Source of the DNA: Methylophaga marina
GTDB lineage: Bacteria; Pseudomonadota; Gammaproteobacteria; Nitrosococcales; Methylophagaceae
DNA: 64,000 bases
Direction: 5' to 3'
Assembly (NCBI RefSeq): GCF_030296755.1
Contig: NZ_AP027741.1
Location: forward strand, 1,426,001 to 1,490,000
Within the stretch, counting starts at the first letter, position 1. Each line of letters begins with the position of its first letter. Below the pieces are notes generated by a model. It searched no databases and had not been told where the DNA came from. It saw only the letters and a program-made list of their open reading frames with translations. Shown here in pieces: positions 18,971-28,096 of the stretch. Both the position numbers and the translations under genes were made by a program.

Positions 18971-20638
18971 ATGCTGACAAAATTAACAGGTGGACGCATT
19001 TTTGACCCAGAACATGGGCAAAATGATGTAGTGAGAGATATTTATATCCGCGATGGTCGAATTGTAGACGCACCAGCGGACGGAAAAGTCGACGAAGAAA
19101 TTGATGTCCGTGGCAAAGTCGTTATGTCTGGCGCGATCGATATGCACACCCATATTGGTGGCGGTAAGGTCAATATTGCCCGTACTATGCTACCGGAAGA
19201 TCATGCCGAATCGTTAATTGAACGTACAGAACTCATGCGAAGCGGTAGCGGTCATGCTGCACCAAGTACGCTAACAACAGGTTATCGTTACGCTGAAATG
19301 GGCTACACAGCCGGATTTGAACCTGCGGTGATGCCAGTTAATGCGCGTCAGGCACATATGGAAATGCATGACACACCGATTATCGATAAAGGTGGTTATG
19401 CCATGTTGGGAAGCGATGACTTCCTATTACGCATGATGGCGGCCAATGAAGATCAGGAAGCCATTAATAACTATGTGGCCTGGACATTAACACACAGTCA
19501 GGCTATTGGTTTGAAAGTGGTCAATCCCGGTGGTATTAATGCATTTAAATTTAACCAACGTAAGTTGGATCTGGATGAGAAAAACAGTTTTTATAACGTC
19601 TCTCCACGTGAGATTTTGCAGCGTTTATCTCGTGCGGTGACTGAACTGGGTGTGCCACATCCTTTACATGTTCATGGTTGTAATCTAGGTGTACCAGGTA
19701 ACAAAGATACGACACTCGATACGATTCAAGGTATTGAAGGCTTGCCGATGCATTTAACCCATATTCAGTTCCATAGTTATGGCACTGAAGGGGACTTTAA
19801 ATTCTCATCAGGTGCAGCTGAGATCGCTGAATCTATCAATAGAAACAAAAATATCACCGTTGACGTTGGTCAGATTCTGTTTGGTCAGACAGTGACCGCC
19901 TCTGGCGATAATATGCGTCAGTTTGATGGCAGCAAACATGCCCATCCTAATAAATGGGTGTGTATGGATATCGAATGTGATGGTGGTTGTGGTGTTGTTC
20001 CATTCAAATACAAAGATCAAAGCTTTGTAAATGCCTTGCAATGGATGATTGGTCTGGAAACCTTCCTGATGGTGGATGATCCATGGCGTATCTTCCTGAC
20101 CACAGATCACCCCAATGGTGCACCGTTTACCAGCTACCCACATTTAATTAAATTATTGATGGATAAGTCTTTCCGTAACGATATGCTGTCTACGCTGCAT
20201 CCAGAAGCACAAAATGCCACCCATCTAGCCTCATTGGATCGTGAATACAGTCTTTATGATATTGCGATTATGACGCGTGCTGGTGCAGCAAAACTGGTTG
20301 GACTGGCTGACCGTGGTCATTTAGGTGTCGGTGCTGCTGCAGATATTACGGTGTATACCGATCATGCTGATCGTGAAAAGATGTTCACTTCACCAGATTA
20401 TGTGTTTAAAGATGGCAATATTGTTGTGAAAAACGGCGAGCTGGTTAAAGTCACTTGGGGTACGACGCATGTGGTCAAACCTGAATATGACAAAGGTATT
20501 GAAAAACCATTAAAAGAATACTTCGATAAATATCACACAATGACCATGGGTAACTTCAAAATCAGTGATGATGAAATCGTTGATGATGGCCGCGGAAGTT
20601 TGACCGTACAGCCGTTGAAAAAAGGAGGCAAGTTATGA
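18971..20638 (+). CDS. fhcA: FhcA, formyl-methanofuran hydrolase subunit
   Basis: A 555-residue amidohydrolase-superfamily protein related to FwdA. The metal-binding HxH motif is His59 and His61 in DMHTHIGGG; later His-containing segments HPLHVHGCN and THIQFHSYG, and the Asp in LTTDHPNGAP, complete a binuclear zinc site. This subunit hydrolyses the formyl-methanofuran analogue to formate. The frame is open to 18941, but the ATG at 18971 has GGAG at the right distance and gives MLTKLTGGRIFDP. It starts 13 bp after fhcB and overlaps fhcD by 4 bp. Confidence 0.95.
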   Translation: MLTKLTGGRIFDPEHGQNDVVRDIYIRDGRIVDAPADGKVDEEIDVRGKVVMSGAIDMHTHIGGGKVNIARTMLPEDHAESLIERTELMRSGSGHAAPSTLTTGYRYAEMGYTAGFEPAVMPVNARQAHMEMHDTPIIDKGGYAMLGSDDFLLRMMAANEDQEAINNYVAWTLTHSQAIGLKVVNPGGINAFKFNQRKLDLDEKNSFYNVSPREILQRLSRAVTELGVPHPLHVHGCNLGVPGNKDTTLDTIQGIEGLPMHLTHIQFHSYGTEGDFKFSSGAAEIAESINRNKNITVDVGQILFGQTVTASGDNMRQFDGSKHAHPNKWVCMDIECDGGCGVVPFKYKDQSFVNALQWMIGLETFLMVDDPWRIFLTTDHPNGAPFTSYPHLIKLLMDKSFRNDMLSTLHPEAQNATHLASLDREYSLYDIAIMTRAGAAKLVGLADRGHLGVGAAADITVYTDHADREKMFTSPDYVFKDGNIVVKNGELVKVTWGTTHVVKPEYDKGIEKPLKEYFDKYHTMTMGNFKISDDEIVDDGRGSLTVQPLKKGGKL

Positions 20639-21534
20639 TTATCAACGGCGTCACTATAGATGAGACGTTTGCTGAAGCTTTTCCAATGAAAGGCACACGG
20701 CTGATTATTACAGCATTAAATGCCAAATGGGCCATGATTTCAGCACAAGCATTCACCGGTTTTGCGACTTCTGTTATCGCCTGTGGTTGTGAAGCAGGTA
20801 TTGAGCGCGAACTGGATCCGAGTGAAACACCGGATGGTCGTCCAGGTGTCTCAGTACTTATCTTTGCAATGGGTGGTAAAGGTCTGGCGAAACAAGTAGA
20901 AACGCGTGCTGGCCAATGTATTTTAACGTCACCTACATCAGCCTTGTTTTCTGGACTGGATAACAGCGAAAAAGAAATCGCTCTAGGTCAGAACTTGCGT
21001 TATTTCGGTGACGGTTTCCAGATTTCGAAAATGATTGATGGTAAACGTTACTGGCGTATTCCTGTCATGGATGGTGAGTTTTTAACACAGGAAAAGACCG
21101 GTGTTCATGACTCTGTCGGCGGTGGTAACTTCCTGGTCTTAGCTGAATCACAAGCGCAAGCATTAGCGGCGTGTGAAGCGGCGATTGAAGAAATGAGAAA
21201 AATTCCAAACGTCATCATGCCTTTCCCGGGCGGGGTTGTAAGGTCAGGTTCTAAAGTGGGCTCCAAGTTTAAAGCGCTGAATGCGTCTACCAATGATGCT
21301 TTCTGTCCGACCTTAAAAGGTCAGACTAAGAGTGATTTATCACCAGAAGTTGAATCGGTCATGGAAATTGTAATTGACGGTTTGACCAAAGAAGATATTG
21401 ATAAAGCAATGCGTGTGGGTATACAGGCGGTCTGTGATTTAGGTGCTGAAAATGGTATTCGTCGTATCAGCGCGGGTAACTATGGCGGTAAATTAGGTCC
21501 ATACCACTTCCACTTGCAGGAGATCATGGCATGA
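20635..21534 (+). CDS. fhcD: FhcD, formylmethanofuran:H4MPT formyltransferase
   Basis: A 299-residue homologue of archaeal Ftr, with the N-terminus INGVTIDETFAEAFPMKGTR and conserved segments GCEAGIERELDPSETPDGRPG and GGVVRSGSKVGSKFK. It moves the formyl group between tetrahydromethanopterin and the methanofuran analogue. A GGAGG ribosome site lies within the end of fhcA. ATGA overlaps with both neighbours indicate coupled translation and fixed stoichiometry. Confidence 0.96.
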   Translation: MIINGVTIDETFAEAFPMKGTRLIITALNAKWAMISAQAFTGFATSVIACGCEAGIERELDPSETPDGRPGVSVLIFAMGGKGLAKQVETRAGQCILTSPTSALFSGLDNSEKEIALGQNLRYFGDGFQISKMIDGKRYWRIPVMDGEFLTQEKTGVHDSVGGGNFLVLAESQAQALAACEAAIEEMRKIPNVIMPFPGGVVRSGSKVGSKFKALNASTNDAFCPTLKGQTKSDLSPEVESVMEIVIDGLTKEDIDKAMRVGIQAVCDLGAENGIRRISAGNYGGKLGPYHFHLQEIMA

Positions 21535-22346
21535 GTGCATTAACATTCACGTTAAAAACATCACCTGCACAGCGGGTGGATTGTTCACCATTAACAGCCG
21601 ACAAATTGGCTGATAAAACAACGGCGGAAATTGCAGCAACCACCCTAGTGGTTGGTAACCAAGCTGTACGTACGGATGAGATTTTTGATATTCAGGGTGA
21701 TGATGTTGCGAATATTCATTTCGCTAAAGCCTCAGATAAACTGGATCATATCGGTCATGCAATAACCACGGGTAAGATAACTGTGGATGGAAATGCAGGC
21801 GCTTATCTTGGACAGTTTATGGAAGCTGGCGATATCACCGTTAATGGTAATACCGGCATTTACACTGCCTGTGAAATGAAAGGCGGTACCATTAAGGTTA
21901 ATGGTAATGCCGGTGATTTCCTGGGTGGTGCCCGTATTGGTTATAAGAATGGTATGACGGGTGGTACTGTGATTGTCACTGGTAATACAGGTGCAAGAAC
22001 AGGTGATCACATGCGTCGCGGCTATATCTTTATTGAAGGTGATGCCGGTGATTACTGTGGCTCAAGAATGGTGTCAGGGACGATTGCCGTATTAGGTAAC
22101 GTGGGTAAACATTTTGGTTACGCGATGAAACGTGGCACCTTATTACTGACCTCAGCACCGAAACAAGGTATATCTGCTAACTTTAATGATTGTGGTTCAC
22201 ATACATTAGCGTTTTTGCCGCTGATGTTTGCGTCATTTAAAAAGTTTGATACCAAGTTTGCCGAGATTGAACCTTTTTCACGTGTTCAACGCTATGCTGG
22301 CGATGTTTCCGGCATAGGCATGGGTGAGATTTTAATTAAGATTTAA
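21531..22346 (+). CDS. fhcC: FhcC, formyltransferase/hydrolase complex subunit C
   Basis: A 271-residue homologue of FwdC and of the C-terminal domain of glutamate synthase. The middle is a right-handed beta-helix with repeated GNAG/GNTG turns (about residues 85-210: VDGNAGAYLG, VNGNTGIYTA, VNGNAGDFLGG, VTGNTGARTG, IEGDAGDYCG, VLGNVGKHFG). It is probably a structural scaffold of the complex. It is the last gene of the operon and is followed 8 bp later by a strong terminator. Confidence 0.94.
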   Translation: MSALTFTLKTSPAQRVDCSPLTADKLADKTTAEIAATTLVVGNQAVRTDEIFDIQGDDVANIHFAKASDKLDHIGHAITTGKITVDGNAGAYLGQFMEAGDITVNGNTGIYTACEMKGGTIKVNGNAGDFLGGARIGYKNGMTGGTVIVTGNTGARTGDHMRRGYIFIEGDAGDYCGSRMVSGTIAVLGNVGKHFGYAMKRGTLLLTSAPKQGISANFNDCGSHTLAFLPLMFASFKKFDTKFAEIEPFSRVQRYAGDVSGIGMGEILIKI

Positions 22347-22353
22347 ACCAGAA

Positions 22354-22382
22354 AAACCCGGCTTCTAGCCGGGTTTCTTTTC
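22354..22382 (+). terminator. Terminator of the fhcBADC operon
   Basis: A 9-bp perfect stem AAACCCGGC / GCCGGGTTT with loop TTCTA is followed by CTTTTCTCT. It sits 8 bp after the fhcC stop and separates the operon from fbp. Confidence 0.9.
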
Positions 22383-22436
22383 TCTCCGTGTTAGAAATGA
22401 TGATAGCTTTAATGTGTTAATGACGGGGATGTCTTT

Positions 22437-23441
22437 ATGTCTGATATCGGACAATCAGTTAATCAATTCATTGTTGAAACGCAACGTGCTCACCCATCAG
22501 CGACAGGTGATTTAACAGGACTGTTGAATGATGTCATTAGTGCCTGTAAAAAAATCGCAAACCTGGTCAATCGAAGTAGTATTTTAGGTCTGGAAGGCTA
22601 CGCTAACAGCAATAATGTGCAGGGCGAGCATCAGAAAAAACTCGATATTCTGACCAATGATGTCATGGTGGAGCACTTAAACTGGACCGGTCATCTGGCG
22701 GCGATGGTGTCAGAAGAAATCGATGACATTATCACTATTTCTGATGATTACCCAAAAGGTAAGTACTTACTTTGTTTTGACCCATTAGATGGATCGAGCA
22801 ATATCGATATCAATCTGAGCGTAGGTACCATCTTTTCCGTATTACGCTGTCCTGAAGGCATTGAAAATCCCAGTCACGAACATTTTTTACAAAAAGGCAA
22901 AGAGCAAGTCTGCGCCGGTTTTTGTGTGTATGGTCCCAGCACTATGCTCATTCTTACCACTGGTTTTGGTGTAAATGGCTTTACCTTGGATAGAGAAGTG
23001 GGTGAGTTTATTTTGACTCATCCGGATATGCAGATCCCAGAGGACACGTCTGAGTTTGCAATTAATATGTCGAACCAGCGTTATTGGGAACCACCCGTTA
23101 AACGCTATATTGATGAATGTATTCAAGGTGTAGATGGTGTGCGTGAGAAGAATTTCAATATGCGCTGGAATGCTTCCATGGTCGCCGAGGTCTATCGCAT
23201 TTTGACACGTGGAGGGATTTTTATGTATCCACTCGATAGTCGTATCGCACAGCAAGGTGGGAAGTTACGACTGCTGTATGAAGCCAACCCGATGAGTTTT
23301 ATCATTGAGCAAGCAGGAGGGGCTAGTAGTACGGGTAGAGAACGTATTCTGTCTCTACAACCCGAATCTATTCATCAGCGTGTACCCGTTATTCTGGGCT
23401 CAAAACATGAGGTAGAAAGACTGGAGTCTTATCATCTTTGA
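22437..23441 (+). CDS. fbp: Fructose-1,6-bisphosphatase class I
   Basis: A 334-residue phosphatase giving fructose 6-phosphate. The metal-binding motif DPLDGSSNIDIN is present, with an upstream EE pair (SEEIDD) and the C-terminal YEANPMSFIIEQAGG. In a methylotroph assimilating formaldehyde through ribulose monophosphate the enzyme would serve gluconeogenesis and hexose-phosphate recycling; the assimilation route itself is not encoded here. A GGGG ribosome site precedes the ATG. It lies downstream of the fhc terminator and so has its own promoter. Confidence 0.95.
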   Translation: MSDIGQSVNQFIVETQRAHPSATGDLTGLLNDVISACKKIANLVNRSSILGLEGYANSNNVQGEHQKKLDILTNDVMVEHLNWTGHLAAMVSEEIDDIITISDDYPKGKYLLCFDPLDGSSNIDINLSVGTIFSVLRCPEGIENPSHEHFLQKGKEQVCAGFCVYGPSTMLILTTGFGVNGFTLDREVGEFILTHPDMQIPEDTSEFAINMSNQRYWEPPVKRYIDECIQGVDGVREKNFNMRWNASMVAEVYRILTRGGIFMYPLDSRIAQQGGKLRLLYEANPMSFIIEQAGGASSTGRERILSLQPESIHQRVPVILGSKHEVERLESYHL

Positions 23442-23475
23442 GTTGTCCATCCCAAAAGGATTTTGGAGGTTAAGG

Positions 23476-23949
23476 ATGTTACGTGTTTTATTGTTACTAA
23501 TTCTGGGCATCAGCATGGTTGCTCAGGCAGATATTTATAAATGTGCTGAAAAAGGCCAGGTGCATTTTCAGGATAAACCTTGCCTGTCACAGTCTGAAAA
23601 GGTTGAAATAAAACTTCATCAGCCTTCTAAAGACGATATTGATCAACAAAAGCAACGCACGGCCGCTTACAAAGAAGATGCGCGAATTCAAGAAATTTTA
23701 ACGCTCAAGAAAAAGAATATAGCGCTACAACGCCAAATTGATGATTTGGCGGTAGAAAATAAGGCGAAATATGAGGCCTTGCAGCAGCAGACTTATGATG
23801 TGGGTAATGGCATGGTTGCCACACGTGATCCCACAGTATTAGAAAATATGCGAGTAGTGCTGCAACAGCATTTACAAGAAATAAAACACTTACAGCAGGA
23901 AATAGAAAACAATAAAAACCATATACAAACGCTATCTGCTCAACGATGA
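23476..23949 (+). CDS. Secreted DUF4124-like coiled-coil protein
   Basis: The 157-residue protein has a signal peptide (MLRVLLLLILGISMVAQA), then a short DUF4124-like motif ADIYKCAEKGQVHFQDKPC with two cysteines that could pair. A long charged coiled coil (about 60-155) follows, with heptad-like repeats. The function is unknown; the periplasm is the likely location. GGAGG directly before 23476 supports this start over the upstream in-frame one at 23443. Confidence 0.72.
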   Translation: MLRVLLLLILGISMVAQADIYKCAEKGQVHFQDKPCLSQSEKVEIKLHQPSKDDIDQQKQRTAAYKEDARIQEILTLKKKNIALQRQIDDLAVENKAKYEALQQQTYDVGNGMVATRDPTVLENMRVVLQQHLQEIKHLQQEIENNKNHIQTLSAQR

Positions 23950-23972
23950 TAGTCATATGAGAGGGGAGTGCG

Positions 23973-24440
23973 ATGAAGAAAGTATTACTGTTACTCACTC
24001 ATAGTGTCATGCTGGTAATGGGGTTTGCCTTGGGCATTTATGCATTACCTATTCTCACGCAGCCAGATAAACCTTCGATGGTTGAGATTGGTCAAGTGGC
24101 CACCTCAGCACTATTCACCGGCGACTTTGAACGTGATCTTGAGGGGAGTGATGTGCTGCATTATGGTAGCGGCACGGTCTACATCAGTGCTGACAAGATC
24201 GCCTTTGATGGACAGATTACACCTGGTCCAGATTACAAGTTGTATTTATCTCCTCTGTTTGTTGAAACGAAACAAGCGTTTCTAGCCAATAAAGATAAGA
24301 TGATAAAAGTAGGTGATGTCAGAACCTTTAATGGTTTTATGCTGGATATGCCTGAGGGTATTAGTCCGACTGATTATCAGGCTGTAGTGATTTGGTGTGA
24401 ATCATTTAATATTTTCATTACAGCCGCCAAATATCATTAA
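23973..24440 (+). CDS. DM13-domain membrane-anchored protein
   Basis: The product is 155 residues: an N-terminal membrane segment (about 8-28) and a DM13 domain (about 42-153). Visible DM13 features are FDGQITPGPDYKLYLSP and the C-terminal VIWCESFNIFITAAKY with its conserved Cys. DM13 domains are predicted to have a redox or electron-transfer role through this cysteine, but this remains untested for most bacterial members. GGGAG precedes the ATG. It shares direction and close spacing with DUF4124 and the hydrolase downstream. Confidence 0.82.
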   Translation: MKKVLLLLTHSVMLVMGFALGIYALPILTQPDKPSMVEIGQVATSALFTGDFERDLEGSDVLHYGSGTVYISADKIAFDGQITPGPDYKLYLSPLFVETKQAFLANKDKMIKVGDVRTFNGFMLDMPEGISPTDYQAVVIWCESFNIFITAAKYH

Positions 24441-24483
24441 TGATGTTAAGGCAAACTAAGTTTAAAAAGGTAATAAGGTAGTG

Positions 24484-25496
24484 ATGACATATATGTTCCG
24501 CATCCTGAGTTTTTTTGTCGTTTTGTTGCTCATCTGCAGCGCCGCATCAGCAAAGAATAAATCCGGTTTCAGATTAGAGAATTTTGACTATCCTTATCCA
24601 GTCCAGTTTATGTCTCTTTCCAGCCAGAAAAAGCAGCTTGAAATGGCATATATGGATGTAAAACCGACTACTGAAGCGAACGGGAAAACCGTCGTTCTGT
24701 TACATGGTAAAAACTTCTGTGCAGCCACATGGGGGAGACTATCCGCGCGCTGTCAGCTGCCGGTTATCGTGTTGTGGCAATCGACCAGATAGGCTTTTGC
24801 AAATCATCCAAGCCTATTGATTATCAGTACAGCTTTCATCAACTGGCAACCAATAGCAGAAGCCTGTTAAACCAGTTAAAAATTGATAAAGCAGTGGTAG
24901 TCGGACATTCAATGGGTGGAATGCTAGCCACACGTTATGCCCTATTGTATCCGGATAATGTTGATGCTTTATTTCTAGTAAACCCCATTGGGCTCGAAGA
25001 TTGGTTAGCGAAAGGTGTGCCTTATGTGTCGATTAAAGACTGGTATAAAAACCAGTTAGGTCTGACCGCTAAAAAAGCCAGAAACTATCAGCAAAACACC
25101 TATTATGCAGGTCAGTGGCGTGATGATTATCAACACTGGATCGATATGTTGATGATGCCATACAAAGCAGATAAGGAAGATTCAGCCTGGTTGTCGGCTA
25201 TTCACTACGACATGATTCTAACGCAACCTGTAGTGCATGAATTTGATCAGCTTTCGGTGCCGACCTGGTTATTTATTGGCGAAAAAGACAATACCGCGAT
25301 TGGTAAAGCTTTCGTCTCTGATGAGGTGAAAAAACGACTGGGTAATTACCCAGTGTTAGCGAGAAAAACAGCAAAAGCGATTCCAGGATCACATTTAGTG
25401 TTATTCGATGACTTGGGGCATTCTCCTCAAATTCAAGATCCTGAACGTTTTCAACAGTCATTGATGAATGCATTAAACAATGTGTTTTCTAAATAA
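24484..25496 (+). CDS. Exported alpha/beta-hydrolase, with an apparent one-base deletion
   Basis: About 337 residues after repair. A signal peptide (MFRILSFFVVLLLICSAASA) is followed by an alpha/beta-hydrolase fold: oxyanion segment VVLLHGKNFCAATWG, nucleophile elbow VVGHSMGGM (Ser), acid in FIGEKDNTA and a late His in DDLGHSPQ. The frame breaks at the G5 run at 24731-24735; one more G joins the halves as ATWGETIRALSAAGYRVV. An ATG at 24493 is an alternative start. Substrate unknown; probably an esterase or lipase-like enzyme of the periplasm. Confidence 0.85.
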
Positions 25497-25508
25497 AGCG
25501 AGTGATTT

Positions 25509-25904
25509 ATGCCAGTTCTATTATGGGTGTTATTTATTGTAGCGATTCTACCAATGTTATTGGCCATGTTAGGTGGCTATTGTCGATATAAACAGTTTGG
25601 CAAATTTGATAACCATTACCCACGTGCACAACAAGCACATATGACCGGGTTGGGGGCGCGGGTACTCGCCGCTCAACATAATGCTTGGGAGTCGTTGATT
25701 TTATTTTCTGCTATGAGCTTGTTGGCCTATGCCTCAGGCCTGAACCTGGCAGATTTTAGTTACCCGGCGGGTTTGTTTTTGTTAAGCCGACTGTTCCATC
25801 CGTTGTTCTACATTCTCGATATGGATACATACCGTTCGCTAGTATTTTTGATTGGCTTTTTTAGTGCTGTATACATTGGAGTCAAAGCCTTACTGGCATT
25901 TTAG
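25509..25904 (+). CDS. MAPEG-family integral membrane protein
   Basis: A 131-residue protein with four membrane helices. The MAPEG signature region RVLAAQHNAWESLILFSAMSL is clear, and LSRLFHPLFYILDMDTYRSL is typical of the bacterial YecN-like branch. MAPEG proteins include glutathione-dependent transferases and peroxidases, but bacterial members of this type are largely uncharacterised. It starts 12 bp after the hydrolase and is probably co-transcribed. Confidence 0.85.
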   Translation: MPVLLWVLFIVAILPMLLAMLGGYCRYKQFGKFDNHYPRAQQAHMTGLGARVLAAQHNAWESLILFSAMSLLAYASGLNLADFSYPAGLFLLSRLFHPLFYILDMDTYRSLVFLIGFFSAVYIGVKALLAF

Positions 25905-25993
25905 TTTTTTATAGTGTCTAAAGGGAAACAATAGCGCCTGTTTGTGTCCTACTGATATAGCCTCATCCATAATAATAATCAAAGGAGAGAGAT

Positions 25994-26518
25994 ATGCGTC
26001 TATTCGGGATGCTGTTTTTTTTAGTTATCAGCGCTGTGGCTTGTACTGGCACACCAAAAGGCGTGACAGCAGTAGATAATTTTGTTCTAAATCGCTATCT
26101 CGGAAATTGGTATGAAATAGCCAGATTAGATCATGGCTTTGAGCGGGGGTTAAGTAACGTCACGGCACAATATTCTCTAAAAGGAGATGGTGGTGTCAAA
26201 GTGATTAACCGTGGTTACTCAGCAGAAGAAAAAGAGTGGAAACAAGCAGAAGGTAAAGCCTACTTTGTTGATGGTCCTCATAAAGGTCATCTGAAAGTTT
26301 CATTTTTTGGTCCATTCTATGGAAGTTATGTCATCTTTGAACTAGATGATGATTATCGTTATGCCTTTGTTTCGGGTCCGAATCATGATTATTTATGGTT
26401 ACTCTCACGAACACCTACAGTGTCTGATGAGGTAAAACAACGCTTTATCAATAAAGCAAAAGCAGCTGGATTTGATACCGAAGAACTCTTGTTTGTTGAA
26501 CAAAAAACGTTGAATTAA
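25994..26518 (+). CDS. blc: Bacterial lipocalin (Blc-like)
   Basis: A 174-residue protein with an export signal (MRLFGMLFFLVISAVAC) ending in a lipobox-like AVAC; the -3 residue is Ala rather than the usual Leu, so lipidation is plausible but not certain. The lipocalin signature LGNWYEIARLDHGFERGL, the central strand TAQYSLKGDGGVKVINRG and the YLWLLSRTP segment identify the Blc branch. It is an outer-membrane or periplasmic binder of fatty acids and lysophospholipids. GGAGAG precedes the ATG. Confidence 0.92.
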   Translation: MRLFGMLFFLVISAVACTGTPKGVTAVDNFVLNRYLGNWYEIARLDHGFERGLSNVTAQYSLKGDGGVKVINRGYSAEEKEWKQAEGKAYFVDGPHKGHLKVSFFGPFYGSYVIFELDDDYRYAFVSGPNHDYLWLLSRTPTVSDEVKQRFINKAKAAGFDTEELLFVEQKTLN

Positions 26519-26567
26519 AGTACTCGCTAATGGCATGGTAGGACTTACAACTCAATGAGATAGCATC

Positions 26568-26998
26568 ATGCCCGAAATTAACTTTGATCAGGTTTGGTTT
26601 AATTTATATCAAATCGGTATTGCTTTTATCCTAGCTCTACCTATCGCAATGAATAGAGAATATGTCGATACCGGGGGGCCGGTTTAAGAACCTATCCTTT
26701 AGTGTCTATTGCTTGTTGTGCCTTTATGCTAGTCGCAATGGATGTCTATCAAGGAAGTGATGCGGAAGCACGAGTGATGTATGGCGTGATTACCGGTATG
26801 GGATTCATCGGTGGTGGTGCTATTGTTAAAGAGTCTGGTAGAGCGATGGGAACAGCCAATGCGGCTGGAATATGGTTAACAGGTGCAATAGGGCTTTCAG
26901 TCGCTTACCGTAGGTATGAAATTGCTATTGTTCTGTCGCTGATAGGTTTTCTTATCTTTCAATTTGGTAGCTACCTGAAACGACGCCATGAATCATAA
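26568..26998 (+). CDS. MgtC/SapB-family membrane protein, with an apparent one-base deletion
   Basis: The first 37 codons (MPEINFDQVWFNLYQIGIAF, then ILALPIAMNREY) run into an early stop. The rest continues in another frame as AGLRTYPLVSIACC and on to GVITGMGFIGGGAIVKE and GTANAAGIWLTGAIGL, which are MgtC hallmarks. One extra G in the G6 run at 26673-26678 restores a single protein of 143 residues with four or five membrane helices. Family members are linked to low-magnesium growth or intracellular survival; the role in free-living marine bacteria is unclear. Confidence 0.85.
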
Positions 26999-27013
26999 AA
27001 AGTGAGTGTGAGT

Positions 27014-27364
27014 TTATTCGGACCAGACTGCATATTCATTACCATTTGGATCTGTAAAATGAAAACGGCGTCCACCGGGGAATGAAAAAATGTCTTTAAC
27101 AATTTCACCGCCAGCCGCTCTTACGTGTTCAAGGGTAGTCTCTAACGTTTCGCTATAAAGCACAATCAACACGCTACCGGCATCTTGAGTCGATGAAAGT
27201 GGCGTTCTATAAAATCCACCATCAATACCCGCGTCTTCGATGGCTATATAATCTGGACCATAATCAATAAATTTCCACCCGAACACATTACTAAAAAAAG
27301 CTTTGGTTTTGTCTAAATCCTGAGAGGGAATTTCAAGGTAGTTAATTTTTCCCGTTTGTTTCAT
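27014..27364 (-). CDS. VOC (glyoxalase/bleomycin-resistance fold) protein
   Basis: A 116-residue single-module VOC protein with two beta-alpha-beta-beta-beta units: NYLEIPSQDLDKTKAFFSNVFGW in the first half, and GRRFHFTDPNGNEYAVWSE at the end with the conserved metal-site Glu. The substrate cannot be told from sequence. GGAG precedes the ATG. It converges with the MgtC-like gene (15 bp gap) and is divergent from the FecI-type sigma gene. Confidence 0.85.
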   Translation of the reverse strand: MKQTGKINYLEIPSQDLDKTKAFFSNVFGWKFIDYGPDYIAIEDAGIDGGFYRTPLSSTQDAGSVLIVLYSETLETTLEHVRAAGGEIVKDIFSFPGGRRFHFTDPNGNEYAVWSE

Positions 27365-27480
27365 TCTTTTCTCCGGCAGTATCGCTTAAGTTGAGACACT
27401 AACTGTAAATCTGTTTTATAGATGGAATAATACAGTTGTATGCAAATGAAATAAATTTGCTTTCTAATAAAAACAAAAGT

Positions 27481-27519
27481 TTGCATACGATATGTGTTTA
27501 AATGATAATAGTTATCATT
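27481..27519 (+). promoter_or_regulatory. Fur-controlled promoter of the iron-uptake cassette
   Basis: AATGATAATAGTTATCATT at 27501-27519 is an 8-3-8 perfect inverted repeat and matches the Fur 7-1-7 consensus TGATAAT-N-ATTATCA at 13 of 14 specified positions. It overlaps a -10 hexamer GATAAT (27504-27509) that lies 17 bp after TTGCAT (27481-27486). The geometry fits classical iron-replete repression of the sigma factor gene that starts at 27548. Confidence 0.85.
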
Positions 27520-27547
27520 AATATCTTTTACGGTTTCACCGCTGAAC

Positions 27548-28096
27548 ATGTCGAGTAATAAACAGATTGCTTTTAATCAGCCGAGTGATGAAAGCAGTTT
27601 CATCACCTCGTTGTATGAAAATCATCACTATTGGTTGACTGGATGGTTATGTAAAAAATTAGGCTGTTCACAAAATGCCAAAGATCTCACACAGGACACC
27701 TTTGTTAATGTTATCAGTAAGCAAAGAGATTTAACTCAAATCGAAGAACCTCGTCCTTGGTTGCTGACCATTGCCAAACGCTTATTAATTGATAAACGGC
27801 GCCGCTCTTTATTGGAACAAGCGTATTTAGAAGAGTTAAAAGTTAGCTTGGATGATGCTGAACCAATACCATCAGCAGAAGATGTTTATGTGGCGATCAA
27901 TGCATTGGATAATATTTCTCAGGCGTTAGATAAGTTACCTATACATGTCAGACAAGCTTTTATTCTTCGGCATATTGATGGTTTAACCCAGTCTGCTATT
28001 GCCAAAAAACTGGGTGTATCCACAAGTATGGTGCAGAAGTATTTGATTCAAAGTTTAGTCGCCTGTCAGCAGGTGTTTGAAACAGAGTCGTATTAA
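27548..28096 (+). CDS. FecI-type ECF sigma factor
   Basis: The 182-residue protein contains sigma-70 region 2 (about 20-90: AKDLTQDTFVNVISKQ, EEPRPWLLTIAKRLLIDKRRR) and region 4 (about 120-175: LDKLPIHVRQAFILRHIDGLTQSAIAKKLGVS). This pattern is typical of iron-starvation sigma factors responding to a TonB receptor through a FecR anti-sigma protein. A Fur site overlaps its promoter. The stop overlaps the fecR start by one base (TAATG), so the pair is translationally coupled. Confidence 0.92.
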   Translation: MSSNKQIAFNQPSDESSFITSLYENHHYWLTGWLCKKLGCSQNAKDLTQDTFVNVISKQRDLTQIEEPRPWLLTIAKRLLIDKRRRSLLEQAYLEELKVSLDDAEPIPSAEDVYVAINALDNISQALDKLPIHVRQAFILRHIDGLTQSAIAKKLGVSTSMVQKYLIQSLVACQQVFETESY

